Assembly (NCBI RefSeq): GCF_001684975.1
Contig: NZ_MAYH01000023.1
Coordinates: 682,001 to 746,000, forward strand
Length of the DNA: 64,000 nt
Reading direction: 5' to 3'
Source of the DNA: Chryseobacterium artocarpi
Lineage (GTDB): Bacteria > Bacteroidota > Bacteroidia > Flavobacteriales > Weeksellaceae
The notes under the pieces are model-generated. The model worked only from the letters and a program-made list of their open reading frames with translations. It was not told the DNA's origin and did no database searches. Both the position numbers and the translations under genes were made by a program. Shown here piece after piece: positions 26,178 through 34,690 of the stretch. The stretch's first letter is position 1; each line of letters opens with the position of its first letter.

Positions 26178-26714
26178 TCAATCAAATAAACTTTCATCGG
26201 AATAAAATACATGCCCATTTCTTATTCTTGCTGGTGAAGTGTATGGATGTTCTTCCACTTTTCTAATATTCATAATGTGTTCTACCTTCCAGTCTTTTGC
26301 TTTAAGATAATCTGAAATCATAGACCTGTGACAACGCCACCATACTGCTTCTGAACACATAAACGCTGTGGTTTTCTGTCTGGCAATCGTTTCAAGTTGT
26401 TCAACCGCTCTTGTAAATTCTGCTGTTTGCATATAATCGGCATATCCACGGAAAGATTCGTTTTTCCAACGACTGTTTACAGAATTTGGCTGAACTTTTC
26501 TCCTCCCGCCCAATTCCTCCATATGAATATACTCAATGTGGTGTTCCGGCAATACTTTTTCAAAATTTTCTTTACTAAACCACGGATATGTCTTTGAACC
26601 CGGAAATCTTCTGACATCTGCAAGCACTTTAATATCAAATGAATTCAGCATTTCAATAAACTCATCCAAGGAATGAACAGAATGTCCAATGGTATAAATA
26701 ACCGGCTTTTCCAT
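26178..26714 (-). CDS. DUF488 family protein
   Basis: 178 residues from the ATG at 26714; a GTG one codon earlier is the alternative. Family blocks are IYTIGHSVHSLDEFIEML, VLADVRRFPGS, ELGG and the cysteine-histidine block CSEAVWWRCHRSMISDYL. The function of DUF488 is not established. The gene sits 7 bp after bestrophin, in one co-directional run. Confidence 0.9.
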   Translation of the reverse strand: MEKPVIYTIGHSVHSLDEFIEMLNSFDIKVLADVRRFPGSKTYPWFSKENFEKVLPEHHIEYIHMEELGGRRKVQPNSVNSRWKNESFRGYADYMQTAEFTRAVEQLETIARQKTTAFMCSEAVWWRCHRSMISDYLKAKDWKVEHIMNIRKVEEHPYTSPARIRNGHVFYSDESLFD

Positions 26715-26721
26715 CACATTC

Positions 26722-27639
26722 TTAATCTATAATATTATGTGTTACTTTTTGAGAAACTTTGATCTTTTCTCCTGCCATCTCATGAATGGTTTCATCAATC
26801 ATCACACACATGCTGTTCAACGCGAGATCATTAGCTTCAGTTCCAAAAGGTTCTTCAATTTCATCAGCAATCGCTTCAAATGCGACAAATGTATAGGCTA
26901 CAAACACTACAATAAGCGGGGTAAACCACCTCAATGAATCTACTAATCCAAAAGGCAGCAGAAAACAGTAAATATAAACGGTACGATGTAACAAAACCCT
27001 GTAGCTATAAGGAATCGGAGTGGAAATAATTCTTTCGCAACCTCCTACAATATCTGAAAGCTTATCAAAATTTTCATCGAAACGAGCCTGCTGGATAGTG
27101 TCTATACTTCCTTCATCTTTTGCCTGTTGTACCCATTCTGCTAATAATTTCATAATGACAGCAGGTTTGTATTTTGATGCTGAAACAATTTTCAGCTGAT
27201 TTTCATTAAGTCTCTCTTTTAAGTCATCATAAGCATCTGTTCCTCTCAACTGATGTTTTAAAGCAAAAATAAAAGCCGCCAGCAACTGGATAAACTCATG
27301 AACGGAGAGACTGCTGTTCTGGACATTTTTTAAGGTTAAAGCCTGACGGGTTAATGATCGTGATGTATTCAGTAAAGCGCCCCATAATTTACGTCCTTCC
27401 CAAAATCTTTCATAGCTGGCGTTATTCCTGAATCCTAAAAATAAAGCAAGAACAAACCCGAATAAAGTTAAGGGTGCCGGATTAAGAGGAACTTTAAAAG
27501 AAAAGATTATTCCCCGCAGGTATACGACTCCCAATGCTAAAATAAAAAGTATAAAAAGGCGTGGCAACAGTCTCGGCAAAACTGAGCCGTGCCAGACAAA
27601 AAGCATCTTGAACCAATGTTCCTTCTTCCTTATAATCAT
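26722..27639 (-). CDS. Bestrophin family ion channel protein
   Basis: 305 residues with membrane helices near 22-45, 55-72 and two around 210-250. The blocks LGFRNNASYERFWEGRKLWG and PFGTEANDLAL are typical of the bacterial bestrophin (RFP-TM, UPF0187) family. Bacterial homologues conduct anions or cations. Its place between a molybdoenzyme-like secreted protein and DUF488 suggests co-expression, but no functional link is established. Confidence 0.9.
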   Translation of the reverse strand: MIIRKKEHWFKMLFVWHGSVLPRLLPRLFILFILALGVVYLRGIIFSFKVPLNPAPLTLFGFVLALFLGFRNNASYERFWEGRKLWGALLNTSRSLTRQALTLKNVQNSSLSVHEFIQLLAAFIFALKHQLRGTDAYDDLKERLNENQLKIVSASKYKPAVIMKLLAEWVQQAKDEGSIDTIQQARFDENFDKLSDIVGGCERIISTPIPYSYRVLLHRTVYIYCFLLPFGLVDSLRWFTPLIVVFVAYTFVAFEAIADEIEEPFGTEANDLALNSMCVMIDETIHEMAGEKIKVSQKVTHNIID

Positions 27640-27667
27640 AGTGTTTTTGTAATGCCTTTACTTCAAT

Positions 27668-28153
27668 TTATTTTTTAATCTGTCCTATTATTAAAGATTC
27701 TAGTTGATAAGAGCTGCGTGCCGGCTTTTTCTCTCCTTCTGCAACGATTCGGAGTGGTCCTTTTGATTCCGGCAATGGTTTTCCGTCAATAGTATCTGCC
27801 ACAATTACATTTTTGTCAGCAATAGAAGCATCCAGCTCTGCCAATGAGAATAAAACCTGATATCCGTCTTTGCATTTTACCAACAGATATTTTGTCATAT
27901 TTTCTCCATGAAGCTCTTTACCTGAAAGTGTTCCCGCCTTTGCAAGAATATCCTGAACTGAAACACCCGAGTAAACATGCATACTTCCGTCTTTATCTTT
28001 TAATGAGGCTTCTTTCCTTGGCATTTTTGATAGATCAGTCAAACTTAATTCTAATGGTTTTGGAATATCACCGCTTACTTTAAGTTTAAAATCTGATTGA
28101 CAAAAAGCCCAGCCAGACATTAATAACAGTGCTAAAGGCAGTATTTTTTTCAT
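27668..28153 (-). CDS. Secreted molybdopterin-binding-type domain protein
   Basis: 161 residues from the ATG at 28153. The signal peptide is about 1-19 (ends WAFCQ). The mature part resembles the small sulfite-oxidase-like molybdopterin domain: GDIPKPLELSLTDLSKMP, then YSGVSVQDILAKAG, then KDGYQVLFSLAELD, then GPLRIVAEGEKKPAR. A cysteine precedes KDGYQ (VKCKDGYQ). Whether it ligates molybdenum is unclear, since small family members often lack a ligand. It lies 18 bp after fdhF and could be its periplasmic partner. Confidence 0.75.
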   Translation of the reverse strand: MKKILPLALLLMSGWAFCQSDFKLKVSGDIPKPLELSLTDLSKMPRKEASLKDKDGSMHVYSGVSVQDILAKAGTLSGKELHGENMTKYLLVKCKDGYQVLFSLAELDASIADKNVIVADTIDGKPLPESKGPLRIVAEGEKKPARSSYQLESLIIGQIKK

Positions 28154-28171
28154 ATACAAAATTAAGAATAA

Positions 28172-30565
28172 TTATGGTCTTTGAATAGCTCCCTGATAAA
28201 GCATTTCGTCTACTTTTTTATACACTTCAGGGTCATGCTTTTTAATTTTGATTTTAACATACTTAGAAGCAGGCATATTGCTTTCTTTTACTACATTATT
28301 TACAGATACCAAAACATTGGTTTCCGGGAAATAGGTAACTGTATTTTTTTCCGGGATCTGATAGGAAACAATGATAAATAACGGTGCTACTCTTTCGATT
28401 CCATCATCATAATTGTAAAGGTCTACTCTATCTCCTGCTTTAAATCCTGCTTTATCAATATCTTTCTGGTTCATGAATATCACACGACGCTCATTTTTAA
28501 TTCCACGATAACGATCATCCAACCCGTAAATAGTGGTATTAAACTGATCATGGGTACGTGTGGTTGCCATCATATATTCATCGGAAGCAAGGGTATTATC
28601 AGGTATTTCTGTTAATGTAAATGGTGCACGCCCGCCTAATTCTTTGGAAAAGCTTTGTTCATCTCTTGCTGCATTGGGAAGATAGAACCCTCCTTTTTGT
28701 CTGACACGAACATTATAATCTGTAAATCCTGGAATACACTGCTCGATGTCATCTCTTACAGCATCATAACTATCGTGATAACGTTGCCAGTTTACGACAG
28801 AACGTTCTCCCAACGTTGCCATAGCCATACGACAAACAATTTGAGTCTCATTGATTAGATTATCCGATACAGCATCCAGCATTCCTTTTGAACTCTGAAC
28901 AACTCCCATTGAATTTTCGGTGGTGACGATCTGTATTTCTCCGTTTACAATATCTTTATCACTTCTGCCATACGTTGGAAGAATTAATGCTTCTTTACCA
29001 TGTACAAGGTGTCCCCTGTTTAGCTTTGTGGAAACGCATACCAACAGTTTGAGCTTTCTGAGTGCATTTGCCGTATAGGTAGTGTCCGGTGTTGCAGAAA
29101 GGAAATTTCCTCCCATGCAGAACATCATTTTTATTTTTTCTTCATGGATAGCTTTTATAGCACGTACTACATCATATCCATGTTTGCGGGGTACTTTGAA
29201 ACCATAGAAATTTTCAAGACGGTCAAGTTGTTCGTCTGTAGGTTTTTCGTCAATCAGCATTGTTCTGTTTCCCTGCACGTTACTGTGACCACGTACGGGG
29301 CAGACTCCTGCTCCTGGTTTTCCGATACTTCCTTTTAATAAAAGAATATTAAGGATTTCACGAATCATATCTACTCCGTTCGGTTGTTGGGTAAGCCCCA
29401 TTCCCCAACTGATGATGATACGTTTTTTAAAGGCAATCATTTCCGCCGCTTGTTGCAATGCTTCTTTAGAAACTCCGGAAAGATCAGCCAGTTCCTCCAG
29501 TTTGTAGTCATCAAACTGCTTCATGAAGTCTTCATATCCTACTGTTTTGTTTTGAATAAATTCTTCATCAAAAACTTTACCCGGATTTTTCTTTTCAAAT
29601 TCAATCAACAGAAGTTCCAAAGCTTTAAGTAAAGCCATATCTCCATTGATTTTTACAGGTAAATAAAGGTCTGCCAATTGTACACCTCCTGTAATTACTT
29701 CTCTTACACTCTGCGGATTAATAAAGCCCATCAATCCTGCTTCGGGCAAGGGATTAATGGCAATAATTTTAGCACCGTTCTTCTTTCCTTTTGCCAAAGC
29801 GCTCATCATTCTTGGGGCATTGGTTCCAGGGTTTTGACCGATAATTATAATCACTTCAGCGTCATAAAAGTCTTCTAATGTTACTGTACCTTTACCAATT
29901 CCAATGGTTGGACGTAAGGCAGATCCTGAAGTTTCATGACACATATTGGAACAGTCAGGCATATTATTCGTTCCGAATTCTTTAGCAAATAATTGATACA
30001 CAAAGGATGCTTCATTACTTGTTCGTCCCGAAGTATAAAAAGCAGCTTCATCAGGAGATTCTAAGGCATTGAAATGTTCAGCTATTTTTTTGAAAGCATT
30101 ATCCCAGCTGATCGGTTCATAGTGGGTCGCACCCGGAGCCAGATACATGGGATCTGTAAGTCTTCCCATTTTCCCGATCTGATAATCATCTAATTTAGCA
30201 AGATCATATACCGAATTCTGTCTGAAAAATTCAGGGGTTACACGTTTTGTTGTTGCTTCTTCAGCTAGAGCTTTTGCTCCGTTTTCACAATATTCTCCAA
30301 GAACAGAACGCTCGTCATCAGGATCAGGCCAGGCACAACTCGGGCAGTCGAAACCTCCCATCTGATTCATTTTGAACAAGGCTCTCATACCTCTGACAGG
30401 CGCTTTTTCTTCAAATAAATCACTAAAGGCAGCCATTACAGCAGGAACTCCCGCAGCTGCTTTTTCAACGTGTGTCAGCTTAAGATCAAGTAACGTAAAA
30501 GGATTTTCCGCATTGGGTTCTTTGTGGATTTTTTCTTCTACTTTCTTTTTGTTATTTTCTTCCAT
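28172..30565 (-). CDS. FdhF/YdeP-family molybdopterin oxidoreductase
   Basis: 797-residue DMSO reductase superfamily protein, cytoplasmic (no Tat signal). Iron-sulfur ligands appear as C74, C77 (CPSCAWP) and possibly C93. Cofactor-binding blocks include SNMCHETSG, IIIIGQNPGTNAP and PVRGHSNVQGNR. The C-terminal molybdopterin dinucleotide domain has TTRTHDQFNTTIYG. Members are annotated as formate dehydrogenase-like, but most lack tested activity; E. coli YdeP is linked to acid resistance. It is flanked by fdhD, which matures this type of enzyme. Confidence 0.92.
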   Translation of the reverse strand: MEENNKKKVEEKIHKEPNAENPFTLLDLKLTHVEKAAAGVPAVMAAFSDLFEEKAPVRGMRALFKMNQMGGFDCPSCAWPDPDDERSVLGEYCENGAKALAEEATTKRVTPEFFRQNSVYDLAKLDDYQIGKMGRLTDPMYLAPGATHYEPISWDNAFKKIAEHFNALESPDEAAFYTSGRTSNEASFVYQLFAKEFGTNNMPDCSNMCHETSGSALRPTIGIGKGTVTLEDFYDAEVIIIIGQNPGTNAPRMMSALAKGKKNGAKIIAINPLPEAGLMGFINPQSVREVITGGVQLADLYLPVKINGDMALLKALELLLIEFEKKNPGKVFDEEFIQNKTVGYEDFMKQFDDYKLEELADLSGVSKEALQQAAEMIAFKKRIIISWGMGLTQQPNGVDMIREILNILLLKGSIGKPGAGVCPVRGHSNVQGNRTMLIDEKPTDEQLDRLENFYGFKVPRKHGYDVVRAIKAIHEEKIKMMFCMGGNFLSATPDTTYTANALRKLKLLVCVSTKLNRGHLVHGKEALILPTYGRSDKDIVNGEIQIVTTENSMGVVQSSKGMLDAVSDNLINETQIVCRMAMATLGERSVVNWQRYHDSYDAVRDDIEQCIPGFTDYNVRVRQKGGFYLPNAARDEQSFSKELGGRAPFTLTEIPDNTLASDEYMMATTRTHDQFNTTIYGLDDRYRGIKNERRVIFMNQKDIDKAGFKAGDRVDLYNYDDGIERVAPLFIIVSYQIPEKNTVTYFPETNVLVSVNNVVKESNMPASKYVKIKIKKHDPEVYKKVDEMLYQGAIQRP

Positions 30566-30587
30566 AGCCTTTAATTTTGTAAAGTGA

Positions 30588-30938
30588 TCAACATTTAAGA
30601 TTGGGATTCGGGTAGTTATCGCTTTGGTCTTCCATTGTATTATCTATACATACAAAGTCTTTTTCTACTAAAAGCTTTACAAGCCCAGCCTGCCCGTCAA
30701 ACCCGACAATATCTGTAGATACAAGCTCCTCAACCATTGCAGCAGGCATTTTCATTACAATTTTATTTTCAATAAAAGCAGCCGATAATGCACGGTCATC
30801 TGTTCTTTCTATAGCATAGATGAATGGTCTGTCTACAAATTCTGTGAAACTGGAAACAATTCCCTTTTCCCCCAATTCTGAAACTTCTGATTGAGTTAAA
30901 CGAAACCTTATTGAGTTGTCTTTTATTCTAATTTTCAT
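30588..30938 (-). CDS. Small conserved protein between fdhD and fdhF
   Basis: 116 residues from the ATG at 30938 (AAGGA just upstream); an in-frame ATG at 30968 would add 10. No signal peptide, membrane helix or metal motif apart from a cysteine in the tail. Sequence begins MKIRIKDNSIRFRLTQSEV. Similar short proteins lie beside fdhF/fdhD genes in related flavobacteria as I recall. The position, 22 bp before fdhF, suggests a role in maturing or regulating that oxidoreductase. Function unknown. Confidence 0.7.
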   Translation of the reverse strand: MKIRIKDNSIRFRLTQSEVSELGEKGIVSSFTEFVDRPFIYAIERTDDRALSAAFIENKIVMKMPAAMVEELVSTDIVGFDGQAGLVKLLVEKDFVCIDNTMEDQSDNYPNPNLKC

Positions 30939-30976
30939 ATCCTTTATTTCTGTTTGCACCACTGACATACCTCTTT

Positions 30977-31024
30977 ATTAGTGCATTAGTGGCTATTTTA
31001 TTTTTTTGCCACGGATGCACGAAT
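30977..31024. repeat. Inverted pair of the GCCACGAATGCACGAAT repeat
   Basis: Arms 30977-30993 (inverted) and 31008-31024 agree at 14 of 17 positions, forming a hairpin with a 14-nt loop between fdhD and the small gene that follows it. Confidence 0.65.
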
Positions 31025-31043
31025 GATTTTTGTGGCGTGGTAG

Positions 31044-31913
31044 TTATTTTTCGATTATTTTATGGAAACTGCTTTGATTATAAATATTAAACCTGTTATC
31101 TCTGAGAAACCCCAGCAAAGTCATATTAAACTCTTTAGCGAGATCAACTGCAAGACTGGACGGTGCTCCTATTGCCGCCACAATAGAAATTCCTGCCATA
31201 GCTGCTTTCTGAATCAGTTCAAAGCTGGCTCTTCCACTAAGTACCAAAATATGATCTTTCAATGGAAGTTGTCCGGTAAACAAAGTGTGTCCTATCAGTT
31301 TATCCAATGCATTATGCCTTCCGACATCTTCTCGTAAAGCCAGCAGATTCCCATTAAAATCAAAAATACCGGATGCATGAATACCGCCTGTTGCACTGAA
31401 ATTATTCTGGAAAGACTGTAAGTTTTCGGATAACTGATATATCTTTTGCAATGTTATAGCCTGTTGTTCCTGTTCAATATTCTGGAAAGTACTTACTGTT
31501 TTTATGGATTCGATAGAGCCTTTTCCGCAGACTCCACAACTGGAAGTGGTATAAAAATTTCTATCTGCATTTTTAAGCTGGGGAACAAAATCATCTGCCA
31601 TTTCCACTTCGATGACGTTTTCTCTATTTATGGAACATTCGGCACTGGGATGATCTATATTTTTGATCTGGTTATATCCTGAAATAATTCCTTCTGTGAA
31701 CAGAAAACCGGCAGCAAGTTCGGCATCATTACCGGGAGTCCGCATGGTGACAGATATATTTTTAGTTTCCCTTTGATCTTTTCCATAAGATATACGGATT
31801 TCCAAAGGTTCTTCTACCGAAATATCATCTGTATAAGGAAAACTGTTGTTTCCTTTTACTTTGACAATATCGATCTGCCTTACAGATTTATTTTCTAATA
31901 TATTGGTTTTCAT
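31044..31913 (-). CDS. fdhD: Formate dehydrogenase accessory sulfurtransferase FdhD
   Basis: Passes sulfur from a cysteine desulfurase to the molybdenum site of FdhF-type enzymes. 289 residues; the sulfur-carrying loop CGVCGKGS has C126 and C129. Other family blocks are RTPGNDAELAAGFLFTEGII, REDVGRHNALDKLIG and LSGRASFELIQKAAMAGI. Its presence implies that the FdhF-like enzyme needs a sulfurated cofactor. Confidence 0.96.
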   Translation of the reverse strand: MKTNILENKSVRQIDIVKVKGNNSFPYTDDISVEEPLEIRISYGKDQRETKNISVTMRTPGNDAELAAGFLFTEGIISGYNQIKNIDHPSAECSINRENVIEVEMADDFVPQLKNADRNFYTTSSCGVCGKGSIESIKTVSTFQNIEQEQQAITLQKIYQLSENLQSFQNNFSATGGIHASGIFDFNGNLLALREDVGRHNALDKLIGHTLFTGQLPLKDHILVLSGRASFELIQKAAMAGISIVAAIGAPSSLAVDLAKEFNMTLLGFLRDNRFNIYNQSSFHKIIEK

Positions 31914-31960
31914 ATCTTAATAATCTGGTATAGTAAATATACGAAATTTCGTCCTTCCAA

Positions 31961-32377
31961 CTACGGATGTGCAGAAACCCATTCTTCACCATCTTCAAAA
32001 ATTTCTTTTTTCCATATAGGAACGGTTTGCTTTATGGTATCAATCACATAACGGCAAGCTTCAAAAACCGCATCTCGGTGTCCGTCACTTACCACAATTA
32101 CTACCGCAGCATCACCAGGAAACAAAATTCCGGTACGATGATGTACAACGATATTACGTACAGAAAAACGGGATATAGCCTGATCCACAATCTTCCTGAT
32201 TTCTTTTACAGCCATAGCTTGATAGCATTCATATTCCAGCCGAACCACCTTTTTATTTTTTGTGACGTTCCGAACTGTTCCTATAAATGTTGCAATGCCA
32301 CCACTACTCAGATCTTCAGCCAAGGTGAGACATTCGGTTATGCTTAAAATATTATCTGTGATTTTGATATCGACCAT
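31961..32377 (-). CDS. moaE: Molybdopterin synthase catalytic subunit MoaE
   Basis: Large subunit of molybdopterin synthase, which adds two sulfurs to cPMP. 138 residues with GGIATFIGTVRN, HHRTGILFPGDAAVVI and the lysines K116 and K123 (VPIWKKEIFEDG) that shape the active site. The partner moaD is 97 bp upstream on the same strand, separated by a single repeat copy. Confidence 0.96.
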   Translation of the reverse strand: MVDIKITDNILSITECLTLAEDLSSGGIATFIGTVRNVTKNKKVVRLEYECYQAMAVKEIRKIVDQAISRFSVRNIVVHHRTGILFPGDAAVVIVVSDGHRDAVFEACRYVIDTIKQTVPIWKKEIFEDGEEWVSAHP

Positions 32378-32435
32378 TTATTTCTTTTTTTCCTTTGATT
32401 CTAAATCTGATTTTGTTGTTTAATGACAGGAAACC

Positions 32436-32452
32436 GCCACGAATCCACGATT
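32436..32452. repeat. Single copy of the GCCACGAATGCACGAAT repeat
   Basis: GCCACGAATCCACGATT at 32436-32452, between moaE and moaD, without the other modules. Confidence 0.5.
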
Positions 32453-32474
32453 GTTTGGTTCAAATGATTATAAA

Positions 32475-32717
32475 TTATCCTCCGCTTACAGGTGGAATAA
32501 GTGCTATTTCATCTGTGTTTACAATAGTTTGATCATCTTCTGCATATTCTTCATTTACAGCAATGAAATAGGATTTCAGTTTTACCAATTGAGGAAAATC
32601 TTCTTCCAGTATTCTTTTTAACTGACCAACGTTCAGATCATCCTGTGTTTCCAGTTCTTTTTCTGCAGCTCCCAAAATATCTTTCGTTATTCCAAAAGCT
32701 AGTATTTTAAGTTTCAT
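32475..32717 (-). CDS. moaD: Molybdopterin synthase sulfur carrier subunit MoaD
   Basis: Ubiquitin-like sulfur carrier of 80 residues starting at the ATG 32717. It ends in VSGG, the diglycine tail that is adenylated and thiocarboxylated. IALIPPVSGG is the family end. The open frame runs further upstream without a start and overlaps the TSUP gene, so the short start is correct. It lies 20 bp after the transporter gene. Confidence 0.95.
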   Translation of the reverse strand: MKLKILAFGITKDILGAAEKELETQDDLNVGQLKRILEEDFPQLVKLKSYFIAVNEEYAEDDQTIVNTDEIALIPPVSGG

Positions 32718-32737
32718 TCTATTTTTTAAAATAAATT

Positions 32738-33487
32738 TTACCAATATTTTATCAAAACATTTATACCTGCAACCAATACAAGTATAGCCGTCATTCTTTT
32801 TATAATCAATGGGTTCCATTTCAGAGACATTCTTGAACCGATCTGTCCACCGATCAAAACAGCCAGACATAAACTCAGAATCCTGAAATAATCCATATCT
32901 ACTGATAATTTTGACAACTGTCCTACAATTCCGGACAAAGAATTTGCCAGTATAAAAACACTGGAAGTAGCTGCAATTTTTCTCGGAGTATCCCATTTCA
33001 TGAGATTAAGCAATGGAGAAAGGAAAATTCCGCCTCCAATACCAACTAAACCGGACAAAAAGCCAATTCCACCCCCTAGAAAACTGTTCCCTAATAAGGA
33101 TGTTCTGGAATTCTGTAAGGTCTTTTCATCTACTTTAGTATCTGTTTTTACCCATAATAAGATTGCTGCAATGATCAGCGTAATCCCCAGAATCAGGAAG
33201 AATGTTTCCTGACTGATTTTCAGAATAGCTCCCAGATACGCCATGGGAACACTGACGAGTGTAATGGGGATTACTTTTTTCCAATCTACCTGTTTATTTT
33301 TAATATAAATATATGCACCTCCTACTACCACAATGACATTACAGATCAATGCTGTTAACCTTATTTCCTGGTAAGGAAGGGCATACATCGCCAAAACAGC
33401 AAGGTAACTGGAGCCACCTCCAAATCCTACCGATGAATACACAAAGGCTATTATCAAAAAGAACAGAAAAATCTCCCAATGTCCCAT
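32738..33487 (-). CDS. TSUP family sulfite/sulfonate-type transporter
   Basis: 249 residues with about eight membrane helices in two repeats, each opening with a glycine-rich block (SVGFGGGSSYLA and LVGIGGGIFLSPL), as in TauE/SafE (TSUP) proteins. Family members move sulfite, sulfonates or other small organic anions. As first gene of the leftward Moco/FdhF series it may serve sulfur or formate-related anion flow; the substrate is not readable. Confidence 0.9.
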   Translation of the reverse strand: MGHWEIFLFFLIIAFVYSSVGFGGGSSYLAVLAMYALPYQEIRLTALICNVIVVVGGAYIYIKNKQVDWKKVIPITLVSVPMAYLGAILKISQETFFLILGITLIIAAILLWVKTDTKVDEKTLQNSRTSLLGNSFLGGGIGFLSGLVGIGGGIFLSPLLNLMKWDTPRKIAATSSVFILANSLSGIVGQLSKLSVDMDYFRILSLCLAVLIGGQIGSRMSLKWNPLIIKRMTAILVLVAGINVLIKYW

Positions 33488-33641
33488 ACTATTTTATTGA
33501 AGATTAATTTTATTACAATAATACTCATTTTAAGCCTTGTTTTATGAGAGAAAATATAAAAGTCTATACTGTAATTTGTGAAAAAAATGTCATAAATTGT
33601 GTATCTAAGGAATACTGTAATGTAATCTCTTTATCATTTAT

Positions 33642-33649
33642 TAAATTTG
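33642..33649 (+). promoter_or_regulatory. -7 box upstream of the Dyp peroxidase
   Basis: TAAATTTG, 21 bp before the start codon. The -33 box is not clear. Confidence 0.4.
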
Positions 33650-33670
33650 ATTGATCAGAAATAATTTAAA

Positions 33671-34624
33671 ATGTCAATAAACGAAACACCAAACAAGATG
33701 AATTCCCAAAACGTCACCGATTATCCTAACAACAATACCTATTTTCTGGTTTGGAACTTTAAACAGGATGCCGATTCTTCCAAAATTAAAGCTGTATTTC
33801 AGAGAATGTGCGCTTTGATTATCAACCTTAATAATTCTGCTCTCGACCGTTTCCCAGATTCAAAGGCAAGCGTTGTAATGGGTATTGGATATGAGGCATG
33901 GCTACAACTGGAACTTCCTACTCCGCTTCCTAAAGAGTTTAAAAAATTTGAGGAAATAAAAGGCAGCAAACACACTGCTGTAAGTACGAGAGGTGATCTT
34001 CATTTTCATATTCGTGCAGACGAGAAAAGCTTTGCCTATGATATGGCTTCTACGATCTCAGATTTTATGAAAGACATTGCAGATTGTGTGGTAGAAGTTC
34101 AGGGATTCCGTTATTGGGATAGCAGATCTATCTTAGGTTTTGTGGATGGTACAGAGAATCCGCATGGTAAAGACCGTGATTATTTTGCCATTATTGGAGA
34201 AACAGATCCCGAGTATCAAGGGGGAAGCTATCTTTTCACACAAAAATACATCCATAATATGAATGCCTGGAAATCTCTTTCTGTGGAAGATCAGGAAAAA
34301 GTAATCGGAAGATCAAAGGAACAGGATATTGAGATGGATGATGATGTAAAGCCTAAAAACTCTCATATTGCATTAGCGAATGTTGGTGATGATTTTAAAG
34401 TGGTGAGAGATAATATGCCTTTCGGAAATGTTTCCACGAATGAAATGGGGACTTATTTTATTTGTTACGCAAGTACTTTCAGCACGGTAGAAAAAATGCT
34501 TACCAATATGTTTATTGGTGATCCTCCAGGAAATTATGACCGCATCCTGGATTTCAGTACAGCGCAGACAGGAACCTTATTTTTTGTTCCATCAGCAGAT
34601 ATGTTGGATGATTTTTCCTCTTAG
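33671..34624 (+). CDS. Dyp-type heme peroxidase
   Basis: 317 residues. The distal motif GFVDGTENP has catalytic D159, H232 (NSHIALAN) is the probable proximal heme ligand, and R246 lies in VVRDNMPFG. These are the key residues of dye-decolorizing peroxidases. No signal peptide, so it is cytoplasmic or an encapsulin cargo; no encapsulin gene is nearby. A terminator follows. Confidence 0.94.
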   Translation: MSINETPNKMNSQNVTDYPNNNTYFLVWNFKQDADSSKIKAVFQRMCALIINLNNSALDRFPDSKASVVMGIGYEAWLQLELPTPLPKEFKKFEEIKGSKHTAVSTRGDLHFHIRADEKSFAYDMASTISDFMKDIADCVVEVQGFRYWDSRSILGFVDGTENPHGKDRDYFAIIGETDPEYQGGSYLFTQKYIHNMNAWKSLSVEDQEKVIGRSKEQDIEMDDDVKPKNSHIALANVGDDFKVVRDNMPFGNVSTNEMGTYFICYASTFSTVEKMLTNMFIGDPPGNYDRILDFSTAQTGTLFFVPSADMLDDFSS

Positions 34625-34651
34625 GTTTATTGAAGATTTACTATATAAGAT

Positions 34652-34690
34652 AAATGGACCGCTTCTTCTGAAACGGTCCATTTTTTATTC
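34652..34690. terminator. Bidirectional terminator
   Basis: Stem 34652-34661 with 34674-34683, T-rich tail on the plus side and an A-rich left flank, between convergent genes. Confidence 0.85.

Noticed and set aside
31967..32347. 126-codon plus-strand frame over moaE
   Set aside because: Antisense shadow of a well-conserved gene with no promoter or ribosome site.
32718..32996. Upstream extension of the moaD frame to 173 codons
   Set aside because: The extension overlaps the TSUP transporter gene; moaD is complete at 80 residues from the ATG at 32717.
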